Counted from the first letter of the stretch, positions 8,099 to 15,931 are shown. The stretch: DNA of 34,080 nucleotides from Streptomyces sp. CT34 (GCF_000805335.1 NZ_KN708638.1:2481950-2516029), one strand, 5' to 3'. Numbers and translations: made by a program. Notes: generated from the sequence alone by a model not told the origin.

Positions 8099-8755
8099 AT
8101 GGATCCCGCGCATCTGCTGACCCGAGCCCGCCGGCTCGCCGCCTCCGCGACCCCCCGCCGACGCCGCCTGCTCGGCATCACCGGCCCGCCGGGCGTCGGC
8201 AAATCCACCCTCGCCGCGCATCTGGCGGCGGAGCTGGCGAGCCAGGCCGTGCTCGTACCGATGGACGGATTCCATCTCGCCGAGGCGGAGTTGCGCCGCC
8301 TGGGGCGCACCGACCGCAAGGGCGCACCCGACACCTTCGACCCCGCCGGATACGCGGCGCTGCTCGCCCGCCTGCGCGCACGGGAGTCCGGCACCCCCGT
8401 CTACGCCCCGGCCTTCGACCGCCGCATCGAGGAGCCGATCGCCGGCAGCATCCCCGTGGCCCCCCACATCCCGCTCGTCATCACCGAGGGCAACTACCTC
8501 CTGCTCTACTCCGACCCCTGGGCACAGGTCCGCGAACTGCTCGACGAGGTCTGGTACATGGAGTTGGACACCACGGAGCGGGTCCGCCGGCTCATCGCGC
8601 GCCATGAGCGCTTCGGCCGCCCGAAGACCCACGCCGAGCACTTCGTCCGCACCTCGGACGAGCCCAACGCCCGGCTGATCGCGACCACCCGCGAACGCGC
8701 CGACCTCGTCGTCACCTTCACCCCCGACGAGGCACCACCGGCAGCGGACGAATAA
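8099..8755 (+). CDS. Nucleoside/nucleotide kinase family protein (uridine kinase-like)
   Basis: 218 residues. The Walker A loop GPPGVGKST is at 29-37. VLVPMDGFHLAEAEL is the metal/substrate D-G-F-H segment of the uridine kinase and pantothenate kinase group. APAFDRRIEEPI is the characteristic Y-x-x-x-F-D-R substrate-binding stretch, VITEGNYLLL is the Walker B-like E-G-N-Y-L motif, and RRLIARHERFGRP is the Arg-rich lid. The architecture matches the proteins annotated simply as nucleoside/nucleotide kinases, related to bacterial fructose and panthothenate-type kinases. The substrate cannot be read from the motifs. The ATG at 8099 opens directly with MDPAHLL; no strong ribosome site is seen. Its 3' end overlaps the convergent neighbour by 38 bases. 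Confidence 0.87.
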   Translation: MDPAHLLTRARRLAASATPRRRRLLGITGPPGVGKSTLAAHLAAELASQAVLVPMDGFHLAEAELRRLGRTDRKGAPDTFDPAGYAALLARLRARESGTPVYAPAFDRRIEEPIAGSIPVAPHIPLVITEGNYLLLYSDPWAQVRELLDEVWYMELDTTERVRRLIARHERFGRPKTHAEHFVRTSDEPNARLIATTRERADLVVTFTPDEAPPAADE

Positions 8756-9257
8756 CCCGCACACCCGGCCTCCCAACATCCCCCACCTCACCACCTCCCT
8801 TCCCTTTTCTTCTCTCTTTCCTCCGCCCCCTCTTCTCCCTCTTCTCCCCTTTTCTTCCCCTTTCCCCCATTCCCCCCTCCCCTTTCTCTCGCCCGCCGGA
8901 CGCCACCAGGCCCAGCACCGAAAGCGCACCCCACCCCACGGACACCGCCACCGCCTTCCGCCGCCGCCCACGCCCCGGCAGGGTCAGCCCCAGCAGTGCG
9001 GCATCGCCGAAGTCGGCCGCGATCCGCAGACACGCGGCCGTGCGCAACGCCGGCCCCTCGGGCGCCAGCACCATCGCCAGACCACTCGCCGCGTCCCGCC
9101 AGCCGACCGGCCGCAGAGAGGTCCTGGTCGCGACCCCGGTCCGCCCGCGCGCGTCCACCAGCCCCGAGGGGCGCGCCAGCACATCAGGCAGTGCCGTGAC
9201 AGCCACTCCGTACACCGCCGTGGCCGCCCCCACCGCGCGCAGCAATCCGACCTTCAT
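8718..9257 (-). CDS. Small membrane protein with charged low-complexity tail
   Basis: 179 residues. The first ~120 look like a small actinobacterial membrane protein (DUF4267-like, tentative): LRAVGAATAVYGVAVTALPDVLA at the start, GWRDAASGLAMVLAPEGP in the middle, then CLRIAADFGDAALLGLTLPGRGRRRKAVAVSVGWGALSVLGLVAS as two further helices. From about residue 122 the sequence becomes an unbroken Gly/Lys/Glu/Arg string (GEGGMGERGRKGEKREKRG...). It is encoded by a purine tract and is unlike the rest. It then runs 38 bases into the 3' end of the kinase gene. The ATG at 9257 has GGGGTGG upstream. The core is probably a real protein and the tail an expansion product. It is divergent from the MarR gene, which may control it. 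Confidence 0.68.
   Translation of the reverse strand: MKVGLLRAVGAATAVYGVAVTALPDVLARPSGLVDARGRTGVATRTSLRPVGWRDAASGLAMVLAPEGPALRTAACLRIAADFGDAALLGLTLPGRGRRRKAVAVSVGWGALSVLGLVASGGREKGEGGMGERGRKGEKREKRGRRKERRKGKGGGEVGDVGRPGVRVIRPLPVVPRRG
8794..8890. repeat. 97-bp polypyrimidine/polypurine tract
   Basis: On the plus strand 8794-8890 is all C/T except G8825 and A8869. Mirror-like segments such as CCCTTTTCTTCCCC are present. It sits in the 3' part of the minus-strand membrane-protein gene and encodes its Lys/Glu/Gly/Arg tail. Tracts like this can form triplex (H-DNA) and are prone to length change. Confidence 0.9.
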
Positions 9258-9350
9258 CCGCCACCCCGCCTGCCTCTCGTCCCGTCACCCCGTCAACTCC
9301 TTTCCTCAACTCCTTTCCTCGCCAACACCCTTCCCAAACGACATCAACGG

Positions 9351-9369
9351 TGTCATCATGACATCATGA
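9351..9369. promoter_or_regulatory. MarR-type operator over the start codon
   Basis: TGTCAT-C-ATGACA (9351-9363) is a perfect 6+6 inverted repeat. It runs into a second overlapping dyad, TCATGA-CA-TCATGA (9356-9369), which covers the ATG at 9366. The region separates the divergent membrane-protein and MarR genes, so it could control both. Just upstream, CAACTCCTTTCCT is duplicated in tandem (about 9294-9319). Confidence 0.6.
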
Positions 9370-10058
9370 GTGTCGATGAGGGGGGCGCCACCAAACCGAA
9401 AGGCGCCGAGCGGAAGTACGCCGAGCACGAGGGCGCCGAGCGGACGGACGCAGAACAGGAGCGCGCCGGGCAGGTGGATGCCGGCGAGCGGATGGACGCC
9501 GGCGAGCCCGCCGCCGTCGAGGACCTGCTGTACGGCGTCATACGGCGCCTGTGGCCGCTGCACCGGACGATCGTGCGCGCCGTGGAGCGCGAGCTGCGAG
9601 GCACCGGCATGACCGCCGGCGAGCACGCCCTGCTCGACGCGCTGCGCGCCCAAGGCCCGCGAACGGTCCCGCAGTTGGCACGCTCACTGGACCTGGACCG
9701 GCAGCCGGTGCAGCGCTGGGTGAACCACGCGGCGGACCTGGGCCTGGTGGTGACGGCCCCGAACCCCGCGCACCGCCGCTCGTCCCTGATCCGGCTCACC
9801 ACCGAGGGCTCGGAGGTGATGCGCGGGATCCAGGACTCCGAGGCGGCGGAACTGCGGCGCGGGCTGACCGACCTGTCGGCGGCGGACGTCCGCACCGCAC
9901 TGCGCGTCCTCGACCGGCTCGGCGAGGAATTCCGGCACTTGGCGGACGGCTCGCGCGTTCCCTCGGAGGAAAGCGGCAATCCCGATATCAGTGAATCCAC
10001 TCCCATAGATACGACACAGCCCACCGAACCCACCCCTACCACCCCGACCGCGCCATAA
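9366..10058 (+). CDS. MarR family transcriptional regulator
   Basis: 230 residues from the ATG at 9366. The first ~45 residues are a degenerate repeat of GAER/AGE units, unlikely to be folded. The MarR core runs about 50-195: LYGVIRRLWPLHRTIVRAVERELRGTGMTAGEHALLDAL is the N-terminal dimer helix and helix 2. TVPQLARSLDLDRQPVQRWVNHAADLGLV is the helix-turn-helix, and APNPAHRRSSLIRLTTEG is the beta wing with D/H-x-R-x-x-x-I/V-x-L-T. The C-terminal 35 residues are Thr/Pro-rich. No ribosome site precedes the ATG, which lies within a palindrome. Either the mRNA is leaderless or translation starts later, for example at the in-frame GTG near 9475, giving a normal-length MarR. It probably regulates itself and the divergent gene or the hydrolase downstream. 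Confidence 0.88.
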   Translation: MSVDEGGATKPKGAERKYAEHEGAERTDAEQERAGQVDAGERMDAGEPAAVEDLLYGVIRRLWPLHRTIVRAVERELRGTGMTAGEHALLDALRAQGPRTVPQLARSLDLDRQPVQRWVNHAADLGLVVTAPNPAHRRSSLIRLTTEGSEVMRGIQDSEAAELRRGLTDLSAADVRTALRVLDRLGEEFRHLADGSRVPSEESGNPDISESTPIDTTQPTEPTPTTPTAP

Positions 10059-10122
10059 CACCGAGCAGCCGCCCGCCCATCCGCCCCTCCACTCCCCTCT
10101 CCCACACAGAACGGCCCGGAGA

Positions 10123-10971
10123 ATGACCCACGACTTCAGCGCCTGGTCCGAGATCGACAACGGCACCGTCCCGATCGACGACGGCGAGCTGTTCTACGAG
10201 ACGGCCGGCGCGGGTCCCGCGGTGGTGCTGCTGCACGGCGGGATGCTCGACCAGCACATGTGGGACGAGCAGTTCGCCTGGCTGGTCAACTCCGGGCTCC
10301 GCGTGATCCGCTACGACTCGCGCGGCCACGGGCTCTCCTCCACCGTGACCGGCGACTGGGCCAACCACGACGACCTCGCCGCCCTCCTGGACGCCCTCGA
10401 CGTCCCGAGCGCCGTCCTCGTCGGCCTCTCCCACGGCTCCCGCGTCGCGCTCGACACCGCCCTGGCCCACCCGGACCGGGTCACCGCCCTCGCCCTCGCC
10501 GCCCCCGGGATCAGCGGCCGGGCCTTCACCGACCCGTTCGTCCTGGCGCACATCAAGGAGCAGGTCGCCGCGATCGGCGAACCGGACGGCGCGGAGCGCT
10601 ACGTGGAGCACTTCCTGCGGATGTGGGTGGACGGGCCGCACCGCGCACCGTCCACCGTGCACCCCGGCTTCCGTGAGCGGATGCGCGCCTCGGCGACCGC
10701 CAATGTCGAGGTACATGCCGACGGCGTGGGCGCCGGTGTACCCCTTGAGGTCGGCGCCTTCGACCGGCTGGGCGAGATCCGGGTACCGACGATCGTCCTC
10801 GACGGCGACCTCGACTCCTCCGACATATCCGCCAACGCCCATGCGATAGCACTCAACGTCCCCGGCGCCCGGAGGGTCCGCATACCGGCCGCCGGCCACA
10901 TGGTCAATCTGGAGAACACCCCGCACTTCGACCGGGAACTGCACACCTTCCTGTCCTCTCTGGATTACTGA
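10123..10971 (+). CDS. Alpha/beta hydrolase
   Basis: 282 residues with an intact alpha/beta-hydrolase triad. The oxyanion-loop HGG is at 38-40 and YDSRGHGLS at 64-72. The nucleophile elbow GLSHGS puts Ser at 103, with His rather than the commoner Gln or Met after it. The acid is probably Asp227-Asp231 in LDGDLDSSD, and the catalytic His is 259 in AAGHMVNLE. The short lid (about 125-200) includes RYVEHFLRMWVDGPHR. It resembles small-molecule esterases and lactonases of the 3-oxoadipate enol-lactonase type. The ATG at 10123 has GGAGA directly before it, a tight spacing. The gene follows the MarR gene by 64 bp on the same strand, so co-transcription and regulation by that MarR are plausible. Confidence 0.88.
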   Translation: MTHDFSAWSEIDNGTVPIDDGELFYETAGAGPAVVLLHGGMLDQHMWDEQFAWLVNSGLRVIRYDSRGHGLSSTVTGDWANHDDLAALLDALDVPSAVLVGLSHGSRVALDTALAHPDRVTALALAAPGISGRAFTDPFVLAHIKEQVAAIGEPDGAERYVEHFLRMWVDGPHRAPSTVHPGFRERMRASATANVEVHADGVGAGVPLEVGAFDRLGEIRVPTIVLDGDLDSSDISANAHAIALNVPGARRVRIPAAGHMVNLENTPHFDRELHTFLSSLDY

Positions 10972-11265
10972 GGACCGCAGAGCGCCACCGAGGAGGGCCA
11001 GAGGAGAGCCAGGGGCCTACCGCGAACCACAAACGGGACGCTGCACCACTGGCTTCACCCTGCCCCGTCCGGGCGCGGTGGGAGTGACCGGGCGGTGGCG
11101 TTCCGGAAGAACGGTGAAGAACCTCGCTGAAGAATCCCGCTTCGGTATCGGCTTCGACACCGCGACCGAAGTGACCCCGATGGTGACGGCCGGCAGCAAC
11201 GCCGCAGCCGACCTGCCCTCGCCCGCGTCCGCTTCTCGCCCCCGTCCACCCTCGCCCCGTACCTC
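10972..11265. other. Intergenic gap between convergent genes
   Basis: 294 bp between the hydrolase and the VOC gene. Short frames are open on both strands; one on the minus strand contains RFFTVLPERHRPVTP. None has a start with a ribosome site or a recognisable domain. No clear terminator stem was found. Confidence 0.4.
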
Positions 11266-11766
11266 CTACGTGGCCGAGCCCGCCGCCGCGCCGGTCACCA
11301 GGTCCGGCCCCCAACGCTCCAGCGCCGCCGCCATGTCGAGCGGACGCGACCGGTCCGGCTCGTCCGCGCCCGGCCAGTCCTCCCGCGGCACCCGCCACAT
11401 CACCTCGAACTCGTTGCCGTCCGGGTCCGCGGCGTACAGCGACTTGGACACCAGATGGTCGCTGGTCTTGGCCAGGGCACCGCGTGCGCTGAGCCGCGCC
11501 TCGGCCGCCGCGAGGTCGCCGAGCGTGCCGACCTCCCAGGCGAGGTGGTACAGCCCGATCCGGCCGCCGTCCGGCCCCGGTGCGTCCGGGTCCGCCGCGA
11601 ACAGCCCCAGGTCGTGATCATTGAGCGACCCGGGCGCGCTGAGGAAAGTCGCCCGCCCCGGAATCTCCCAGCTCACCACCAGCCCGAGGGCCTCGGTGTA
11701 GAACGCCACCGACCGCGCCACATCGCGGACGTACAGCACCGCGTGATTGAGCCGCCGTACGGTCAT
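11266..11766 (-). CDS. VOC family protein (glyoxalase/extradiol dioxygenase fold)
   Basis: 166 residues from the ATG at 11766, preceded by a strong GGGAGGGGAC. The N-terminal module RLNHAVLYVRDVARSVAFYTEALGL holds the first metal-ligand His. GLYHLAWEVGTLGDLAAAEARL opens the second beta-alpha-beta-beta-beta module with the second His, and ADPDGNEFEVMW ends with the metal-ligand Glu. This is a single polypeptide with two VOC modules, as in catechol-2,3-dioxygenase-like and glyoxalase-like proteins. The C-terminal ~35 residues (REDWPGADEPDRSRPLDMAAALERWG) form an extra tail. The function may be dioxygenase, isomerase or antibiotic binding and is not decided. It is divergent from the DUF6907 gene. 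Confidence 0.88.
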   Translation of the reverse strand: MTVRRLNHAVLYVRDVARSVAFYTEALGLVVSWEIPGRATFLSAPGSLNDHDLGLFAADPDAPGPDGGRIGLYHLAWEVGTLGDLAAAEARLSARGALAKTSDHLVSKSLYAADPDGNEFEVMWRVPREDWPGADEPDRSRPLDMAAALERWGPDLVTGAAAGSAT

Positions 11767-11927
11767 GTCCCCTCCCGTCGCACACAGAACTCCGGCCTCT
11801 CCCCGGTACCTGTCCCGCGCACCGCCCGACGGAACCCCACTTCCGGCCAAGCGGCGCAACCGCATCTCCGGACCAGCACGACGACCGCACCGGCCGCGTG
11901 GGCGCCCGGGAGGCGAAAGGAGACACC

Positions 11928-12356
11928 ATGTCCGCCGCAACTGTCCTGCCCCTGCACCCTGCCGAGCACGAGTGCCCCAACTGGTGCGCACGCGATCCGC
12001 ACGCCGAGGCGACAGGAAGCCACATCAGCGCCCCAGTACGCCTGACGGCCCCGGAAGGAGCGAGCCCGAGCATCGAAGTCCCCCTGCTGTCCGTGCAGAT
12101 CGGCCTCGGCCACGACGAGGAGGCACTCGGCGAGCCGCCCCGCGTCCGGCTCTCGGCCACCGACGGCTCGGCCGAGCTGGACGGCGCCGCCCTGGGCTTG
12201 TTCATCGCCGGCCTGGAGCATTTCGCGCTGCGGCTGCGCGGTCTCAGGCACCGATACGACACCGTCATCCTCGGCGGCGCGGCCGAGTCGGTCGACCACT
12301 ATGAGACAGCAACCCATCCGCTCGAACTCGTCGCCCCCTGCCCGCCCTGGTGCTAG
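11928..12356 (+). CDS. DUF6907-like protein, first part up to in-frame TAG
   Basis: 142 residues from the ATG at 11928, with AAAGGAG at 11916-11922. It holds one DUF6907-like module: ECPNWC near residue 19, then a His-containing loop (DPHAEATGSH), and the beta-rich PLLSVQIGLGHDEEALGEPPRVRLS. The helix GAALGLFIAGLEHFALRLRGL ends the module. The frame then starts a second module with PCPPWC and hits TAG at 12354-12356. The downstream reading in the same frame continues the module without loss, so this is most likely the front half of a longer protein cut by a nonsense codon. DUF6907 proteins are common in actinomycetes, often near mobile elements; their function is unknown. Confidence 0.7.
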   Translation: MSAATVLPLHPAEHECPNWCARDPHAEATGSHISAPVRLTAPEGASPSIEVPLLSVQIGLGHDEEALGEPPRVRLSATDGSAELDGAALGLFIAGLEHFALRLRGLRHRYDTVILGGAAESVDHYETATHPLELVAPCPPWC

Positions 12357-12953
12357 CACCGGGACTCGGAGGAGCACACCCCGACCGGGCTCCTGGTCGA
12401 CCACTTCCATGCCGCGCACGAGGAGAGCACGGAGCTGAAGCTCCAGCCCAGGATCCGCACGAAGTACGGGCTGGAGGCCGAGTTTCTCGATCTCGTCATG
12501 GAACACCTGCCGCACGCCCGGCTGCCACAGATCGGTCTTGGGATCGGCAGCAGCGAGAAGCGGCATTACGCGGCCTTGGCGTTCGAGGAGGCCGACCAAC
12601 TGCGTTGCACTCTCAACGAGTTCATCGCGCAGGGGCGCGAGTACGCCCAGCCGGATGCCGTTGCGTCCCTGCAGGAGCTCATGGACTACTGCGGTGTGCG
12701 GATCGTCAAATCCGAACGCGGCGCGAAGGGCTTCTGCGGACACGCCGTCGGCGACACACGACATGGCGGACCGGTCTGGGTGACCGTCCCCAAGGACACC
12801 ACCGGCCCGCGGTTGGAAGAGCTGGTGACGCACCTGCTCACGGAAGTCCATGAGACGCAGCGGGAGCTGACCACTCCAGGAGGCGCCGAGATTCGCCAGG
12901 CGGGTGCGCCGCCCGAGCCACCGTCATGGCTGGTGGGGGAAGCCGCCGCCTGA
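12357..12953 (+). pseudogene. Second half of tandem DUF6907-like protein, separated by TAG
   Basis: This is in the same frame as the CDS starting at 11928. Immediately after the TAG it reads HRDSEEHTPTGLLVDHFHAAHEEST, the expected continuation of the CPPWC motif. LPQIGLGIGSSEKRHYAALAFEEADQLRCTLNEFIAQG follows and parallels SVQIGLGHDEEALGEPPRVRLS...FIAGLEHFALRL of the first module. The C-terminal ~110 residues (LQELMDYCGVRIVKSERGAKGFC ... GPVWVTVPKDTTGPRLEELVTHLLTEVHETQRE) are a further domain I do not recognise. The only in-frame ATG (12498) cuts through the module and has no ribosome site. The best reading is one ~341-residue gene, 11928-12953, with a recent nonsense mutation, a sequencing error or read-through. 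Confidence 0.65.
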
Positions 12954-13039
12954 GCCGTCAGGAGACGGGTCGGCTCGACGGTATCCCTGAGCGCCGAAAT
13001 TCGAGGCACCAGGCGCTGCGTAACCGCCGCGCGAGCCAA

Positions 13040-13071
13040 GGGCCGTATTCAGATGACGTCCGATACGGCCC
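13040..13071 (+). terminator. Hairpin after the DUF6907 gene
   Basis: GGGCCGTAT (13040-13048) pairs perfectly with ATACGGCCC (13063-13071) around a 14-base loop. There is no T-run, which is common for terminators in high-GC genomes. A direct repeat TGTCCCCCGG occurs twice shortly after (13105-13126). Confidence 0.5.
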
Positions 13072-13134
13072 CGGAAGACCATCGAGGAGATGAGCGCCGC
13101 TCCTTGTCCCCCGGTCTGTCCCCCGGCGCACGAA

Positions 13135-13168
13135 AATGGCCTTCCGGACACCTCTCCGGAAGGCCATT
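13135..13168 (-). terminator. Intrinsic terminator of tRNA-Val
   Basis: AATGGCCTTCCGGA (13135-13148) pairs with all 14 bases of TCCGGAAGGCCATT (13155-13168) around a 6-base loop. On the minus strand the stem runs into TTTTCG. It lies 26 bases beyond the tRNA 3' end. Confidence 0.88.
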
Positions 13169-13194
13169 CGCCGCATTCGCGCTGGTCAGCGCAG

Positions 13195-13266
13195 TGGGCA
13201 CAACAGGATTTGAACCTGTGACATCTGCTTTGTAAGAGCAGCGCTCTACCGCTGAGCTATGCGCCC
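13195..13266 (-). tRNA. tRNA-Val (anticodon UAC)
   Basis: 72 nt on the minus strand. The acceptor GGGCGCA pairs with TGTGCCC (one G-T), followed by discriminator A; no encoded CCA. The D-arm is AGCTCAGCGGTAGAGC. The anticodon arm is CTGCT-CTTACAA-AGCAG, giving TAC and thus codon GUA. The T-arm is ACAGG-TTCAAAT-CCTGT. All stems are intact. No duplicate of its 3' end was seen in the window, so there is no sign of an element integrated here. Confidence 0.96.
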
Positions 13267-13279
13267 TGGACGAGCCGAC

Positions 13280-13310
13280 AGACTACCTTGCCCGGGGGCC
13301 CACTCCGCAA
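13280..13310 (-). promoter_or_regulatory. Candidate tRNA promoter
   Basis: On the minus strand TAGTCT (13285-13280) lies 13 bases before the tRNA 5' end. TTGCGG (13310-13305) lies 19 bases upstream of it. The spacing is slightly long, but the boxes are the best in the gap. Confidence 0.45.
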
Positions 13311-13452
13311 ACCCGTGGTCGGGGGCCGGGGGGCCGGGGGCTCGTCCGCGGGCGGGAAGTCGCGGGGAGCGTGAACTTACCGGACGGGGTGTTCGTTTCG
13401 GTGGGTGGGAGAATGCCAGCCGGCCCTGGGGCGATCCGATCAGGAGAGGGAT

Positions 13453-14841
13453 GTGACGGCGACAGACAGGCAGCCGCAGCCGTGCGAGGAGCGGGCACGC
13501 CGTCGGCCCCGCGGGGGCCCGGTGCGGGATGTGGTGGGGCTCGTGCTGCTGCCGTTGCCGCTGCTGGCGGCGGTGGCGCCGATGGCGTTCGCGGGTGGTG
13601 GTACCCGCCGCTGGTTCGGGCGCGGGGAGAGTCAGCGGGCCGAGGCGCAGGCCGCGAAGGACGCCGCGGCGGCGGCGTTCTACGAGCTGGACACCGCCCA
13701 CCGGGACCTGCGGATCTCGGTGGAGACGATCACCGCCGTCGACAGTTCGCAGCGGGCGCGGCAGGCCGCGGTGGAGTACGAGGGGTTCGGCCGCCGGATC
13801 GACCAGGTGAGCCAGGGCTACATCACCGCGGTCGACTCGCACGATCTGGACCGGGACGACCTCGACGGCGCGGCGGTGGCGCGGGCGCGGGCCGATCTGA
13901 CGCGGGCCAGGGAGGAGCTGGAGCGCGTCAAGGGGGAGCTCGACTGGTTCGCGCAGAGCCTGGCCCCGCTGTTGGAGGGCGCCGAGACGCAGCTGGCGCG
14001 GCTGGCACCGGCCGTGGAGCGGGCGCGGCAGGCGCTGCTGGCGGCGAGCAACGCGCTGGACGCGGTGCGCGCGCAGGGCCTGCGGGCGGACGACCTCGCG
14101 GCCCGGCTGGCGGCGCTCGGCCCGGAGCTGACCAAGCTGAACCAGGGCGCCGGAGCGCACGGCGTACCGGAGACGATCCGGCGGGCCGACGAGGTGCTGC
14201 GCACGGCCGAGGCGCTGCGGGGCGAGGCGGAGCGGCTGCCGGAGACGGCGGCGGAGATCGACAAGCGGCTGGTGTCGCTGCGGACCCGTTCGCAGGCGAT
14301 CACGACCCGCGCCCAGCAGGTCGACCCGGTGCTCAGCGAGCTGCGGCGGCGGTACAGCGCGGCGTGCTGGCAGGACCTTCAGCGGGTGCCGGAGCAGGCC
14401 GCTCGGTCTGTCGGGGAGGCCGAGAGCACGTTGCGGGAGGCGCAGCGGGCCCGCGACGAGCAGCGCTGGGCGGACGCCACGAGCCGGCTGGCGACCGTAC
14501 GGGCGCTGCTGAACACCACGGACGAGGCGGTGTCGGCGGCCGGCGACCGGTTGCGGCGGCTGGACGCGGTCTCGGTCGACCGGCAGCAGGAGATCGACCG
14601 GACCCGGTTCGCGGTCCGCGACGCGCAGCGGCTGGCGATGGCCGGGCGGAGCACGCCCGACCCGCGGCACGCCGGCCCGCTGGACGAGGCGGTGGCACGG
14701 CTGGAGCGTGCGGTCGGCGGCCTCGAGGGGCGGCATCCGGACTGGTGGCACTTCCTGACCGAGACGGAGGCGGTGCGGGAGACGGCCGCCCGGGTAGTGC
14801 AGGAGATCCGCGAGACGCGGGGCGGCGGCGCGGGCGGCTGA
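13453..14841 (+). CDS. Membrane-anchored coiled-coil protein of unknown function
   Basis: 462 residues from the GTG at 13453, with GGAGAGGG right before it. After an Arg-rich N-terminus, residues about 25-46 (VVGLVLLPLPLLAAVAPMAFA) form one hydrophobic segment, a membrane anchor or uncleaved signal. From about 55 to the end the protein is almost entirely charged and Ala/Leu-rich with heptad spacing, e.g. VARARADLTRAREELERVKGELDW and AADVE-like blocks. This predicts long coiled coils. There is no catalytic motif. The layout recalls actinobacterial envelope or septal scaffold proteins, but no family was recognised. It is followed by palindromic repeats, so it is probably a monocistronic gene. 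Confidence 0.75.
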   Translation: MTATDRQPQPCEERARRRPRGGPVRDVVGLVLLPLPLLAAVAPMAFAGGGTRRWFGRGESQRAEAQAAKDAAAAAFYELDTAHRDLRISVETITAVDSSQRARQAAVEYEGFGRRIDQVSQGYITAVDSHDLDRDDLDGAAVARARADLTRAREELERVKGELDWFAQSLAPLLEGAETQLARLAPAVERARQALLAASNALDAVRAQGLRADDLAARLAALGPELTKLNQGAGAHGVPETIRRADEVLRTAEALRGEAERLPETAAEIDKRLVSLRTRSQAITTRAQQVDPVLSELRRRYSAACWQDLQRVPEQAARSVGEAESTLREAQRARDEQRWADATSRLATVRALLNTTDEAVSAAGDRLRRLDAVSVDRQQEIDRTRFAVRDAQRLAMAGRSTPDPRHAGPLDEAVARLERAVGGLEGRHPDWWHFLTETEAVRETAARVVQEIRETRGGGAGG

Positions 14842-14852
14842 GGCGGGAGAAG

Positions 14853-14888
14853 GTACCGGGTACCCGGTGCCGGGTAGCCGGTACCGGG
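14853..14888. terminator. Palindromic GGTACCGGGT repeat after the coiled-coil gene
   Basis: ACCGGGTACCCGGT (14855-14868) is a perfect 14-bp palindrome. CCGGTACCGGGT follows at about 14878-14889, so alternative stems can form with the first copy. It starts 13 bases after the stop codon of the coiled-coil gene. There is no T-run. Confidence 0.5.
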
Positions 14889-15088
14889 TCCTTCCTGGCC
14901 TGGGGATCCCCGTGCGCGGTGCCGAGGTGTGCACCTGTCCCGGCCGATGAGGTTCCCCGGGCGGTCCGGTTCCCCGGGCGGTCCGGACTTCTGCGTTTCC
15001 GTGGGCGCGCGATGGCGTGAACCGGCCCCTTGGCGGATCCTGGGTGTGAGTACGGCCAGGCGGCTCATCTGCGCGAAGGAGGCCGGAG

Positions 15089-15931
15089 ATGGCAACTGGG
15101 GCTACTGGCGGCACCCTGCACCCCGTCAATCCACTGCAGCGGTTGAAGCGGCGGCGCGCCCAACTCGACGAGCATCTGCCGGTGGACCATCGGCTCAGCC
15201 AGGTCTACCGGATCGGTGCCGGACTGATGGGGCTGGTGCTGGTCGCGTTCGGCATCCTCGGTCTGACCCATCACATCGGCTTCTTCGACACCGGCGGCGC
15301 GACCGTCGCCGGGCTGGAGACCAACGGCGCCCTCAGCGTGCTCTCGATCGTCGTCGGGGCGCTGCTCTTCGGCGGCATGGTGATCGGCGGGAACTTCGCC
15401 TCGTCCTGGAACATCCTGTGGGGCGCGCTGTTCCTGCTGAGCGGCTTCGTGAATCTGGGGCTGCTCGGTACCGACGCAAACTTCCTGGCCTTCAAGATCC
15501 AGAACGTGCTCTTCAGCTTCGTGGTGGGGTTGCTGCTGCTGGTGTTCGGGATGTACGGACGGGTCAGCGGCGGGCTGTCGCACGACAACCCCTACTGGCG
15601 CGCCCGGCACCCCGAGGAGGCGGAACGCTTCGCCCGGGGGGAACTGCACCCGGTGGCCGGTATGACGGCCGGACGGCAGGCGGCGCGGGTGAACATGCAG
15701 GGCGCCTGGCACGGCGGACGCGGTTCGCTCGGCCCCGGGACCAGCCTCACCGGCCCGCACCGGCACGCGGGCGACCTCCCAACCACCGCCGCGGGCCACG
15801 GTGCCGGCGCGAGCGGTGCCGCGGACAAGAGGGGCGGTACGACGGCGGGCGCCTCCGAGACGGGCCGGGGTGCGGGCCCCGCCACGGACACCCGAACCGG
15901 CCCGGACGACACCGGCAGCAAGGAGCCGTGA
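15089..15931 (+). CDS. DUF4383 domain membrane protein
   Basis: 280 residues from the ATG at 15089, with AAGGAGG at about 15077. VNPLQRLKRRRAQLDEHLPVDHRLSQVYRIGAG is the usual cytoplasmic lead-in. Four hydrophobic segments follow at about 43-65, 82-103, 107-125 and 135-155. The last ends at GMYGRVSGGLSHDNPYWRARHPEE, the conserved end of DUF4383. The last 90 residues are Gly/Ala/Thr-rich and probably disordered, longer than in many relatives. The function is unknown. An inverted repeat GTACCGGG/CCCGGTAC (15971-15999) lies between this gene and the regulator. Confidence 0.85.
   Translation: MATGATGGTLHPVNPLQRLKRRRAQLDEHLPVDHRLSQVYRIGAGLMGLVLVAFGILGLTHHIGFFDTGGATVAGLETNGALSVLSIVVGALLFGGMVIGGNFASSWNILWGALFLLSGFVNLGLLGTDANFLAFKIQNVLFSFVVGLLLLVFGMYGRVSGGLSHDNPYWRARHPEEAERFARGELHPVAGMTAGRQAARVNMQGAWHGGRGSLGPGTSLTGPHRHAGDLPTTAAGHGAGASGAADKRGGTTAGASETGRGAGPATDTRTGPDDTGSKEP

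Noticed and set aside
12354..12356. Pyrrolysine insertion at the TAG
   Set aside because: No Pyl genes or supporting context are visible; nonsense mutation or error is simpler.
13053..13235. Short plus-strand frame ending TGFEPVTSAL
   Set aside because: It reads antisense through the tRNA; this ending is a known artefact of T-loop sequence.
13195..13266. tRNA-Val as an integration site for a mobile element
   Set aside because: No integrase, excisionase or duplicated tRNA 3' end was found in the window, despite the nearby DUF6907 gene.
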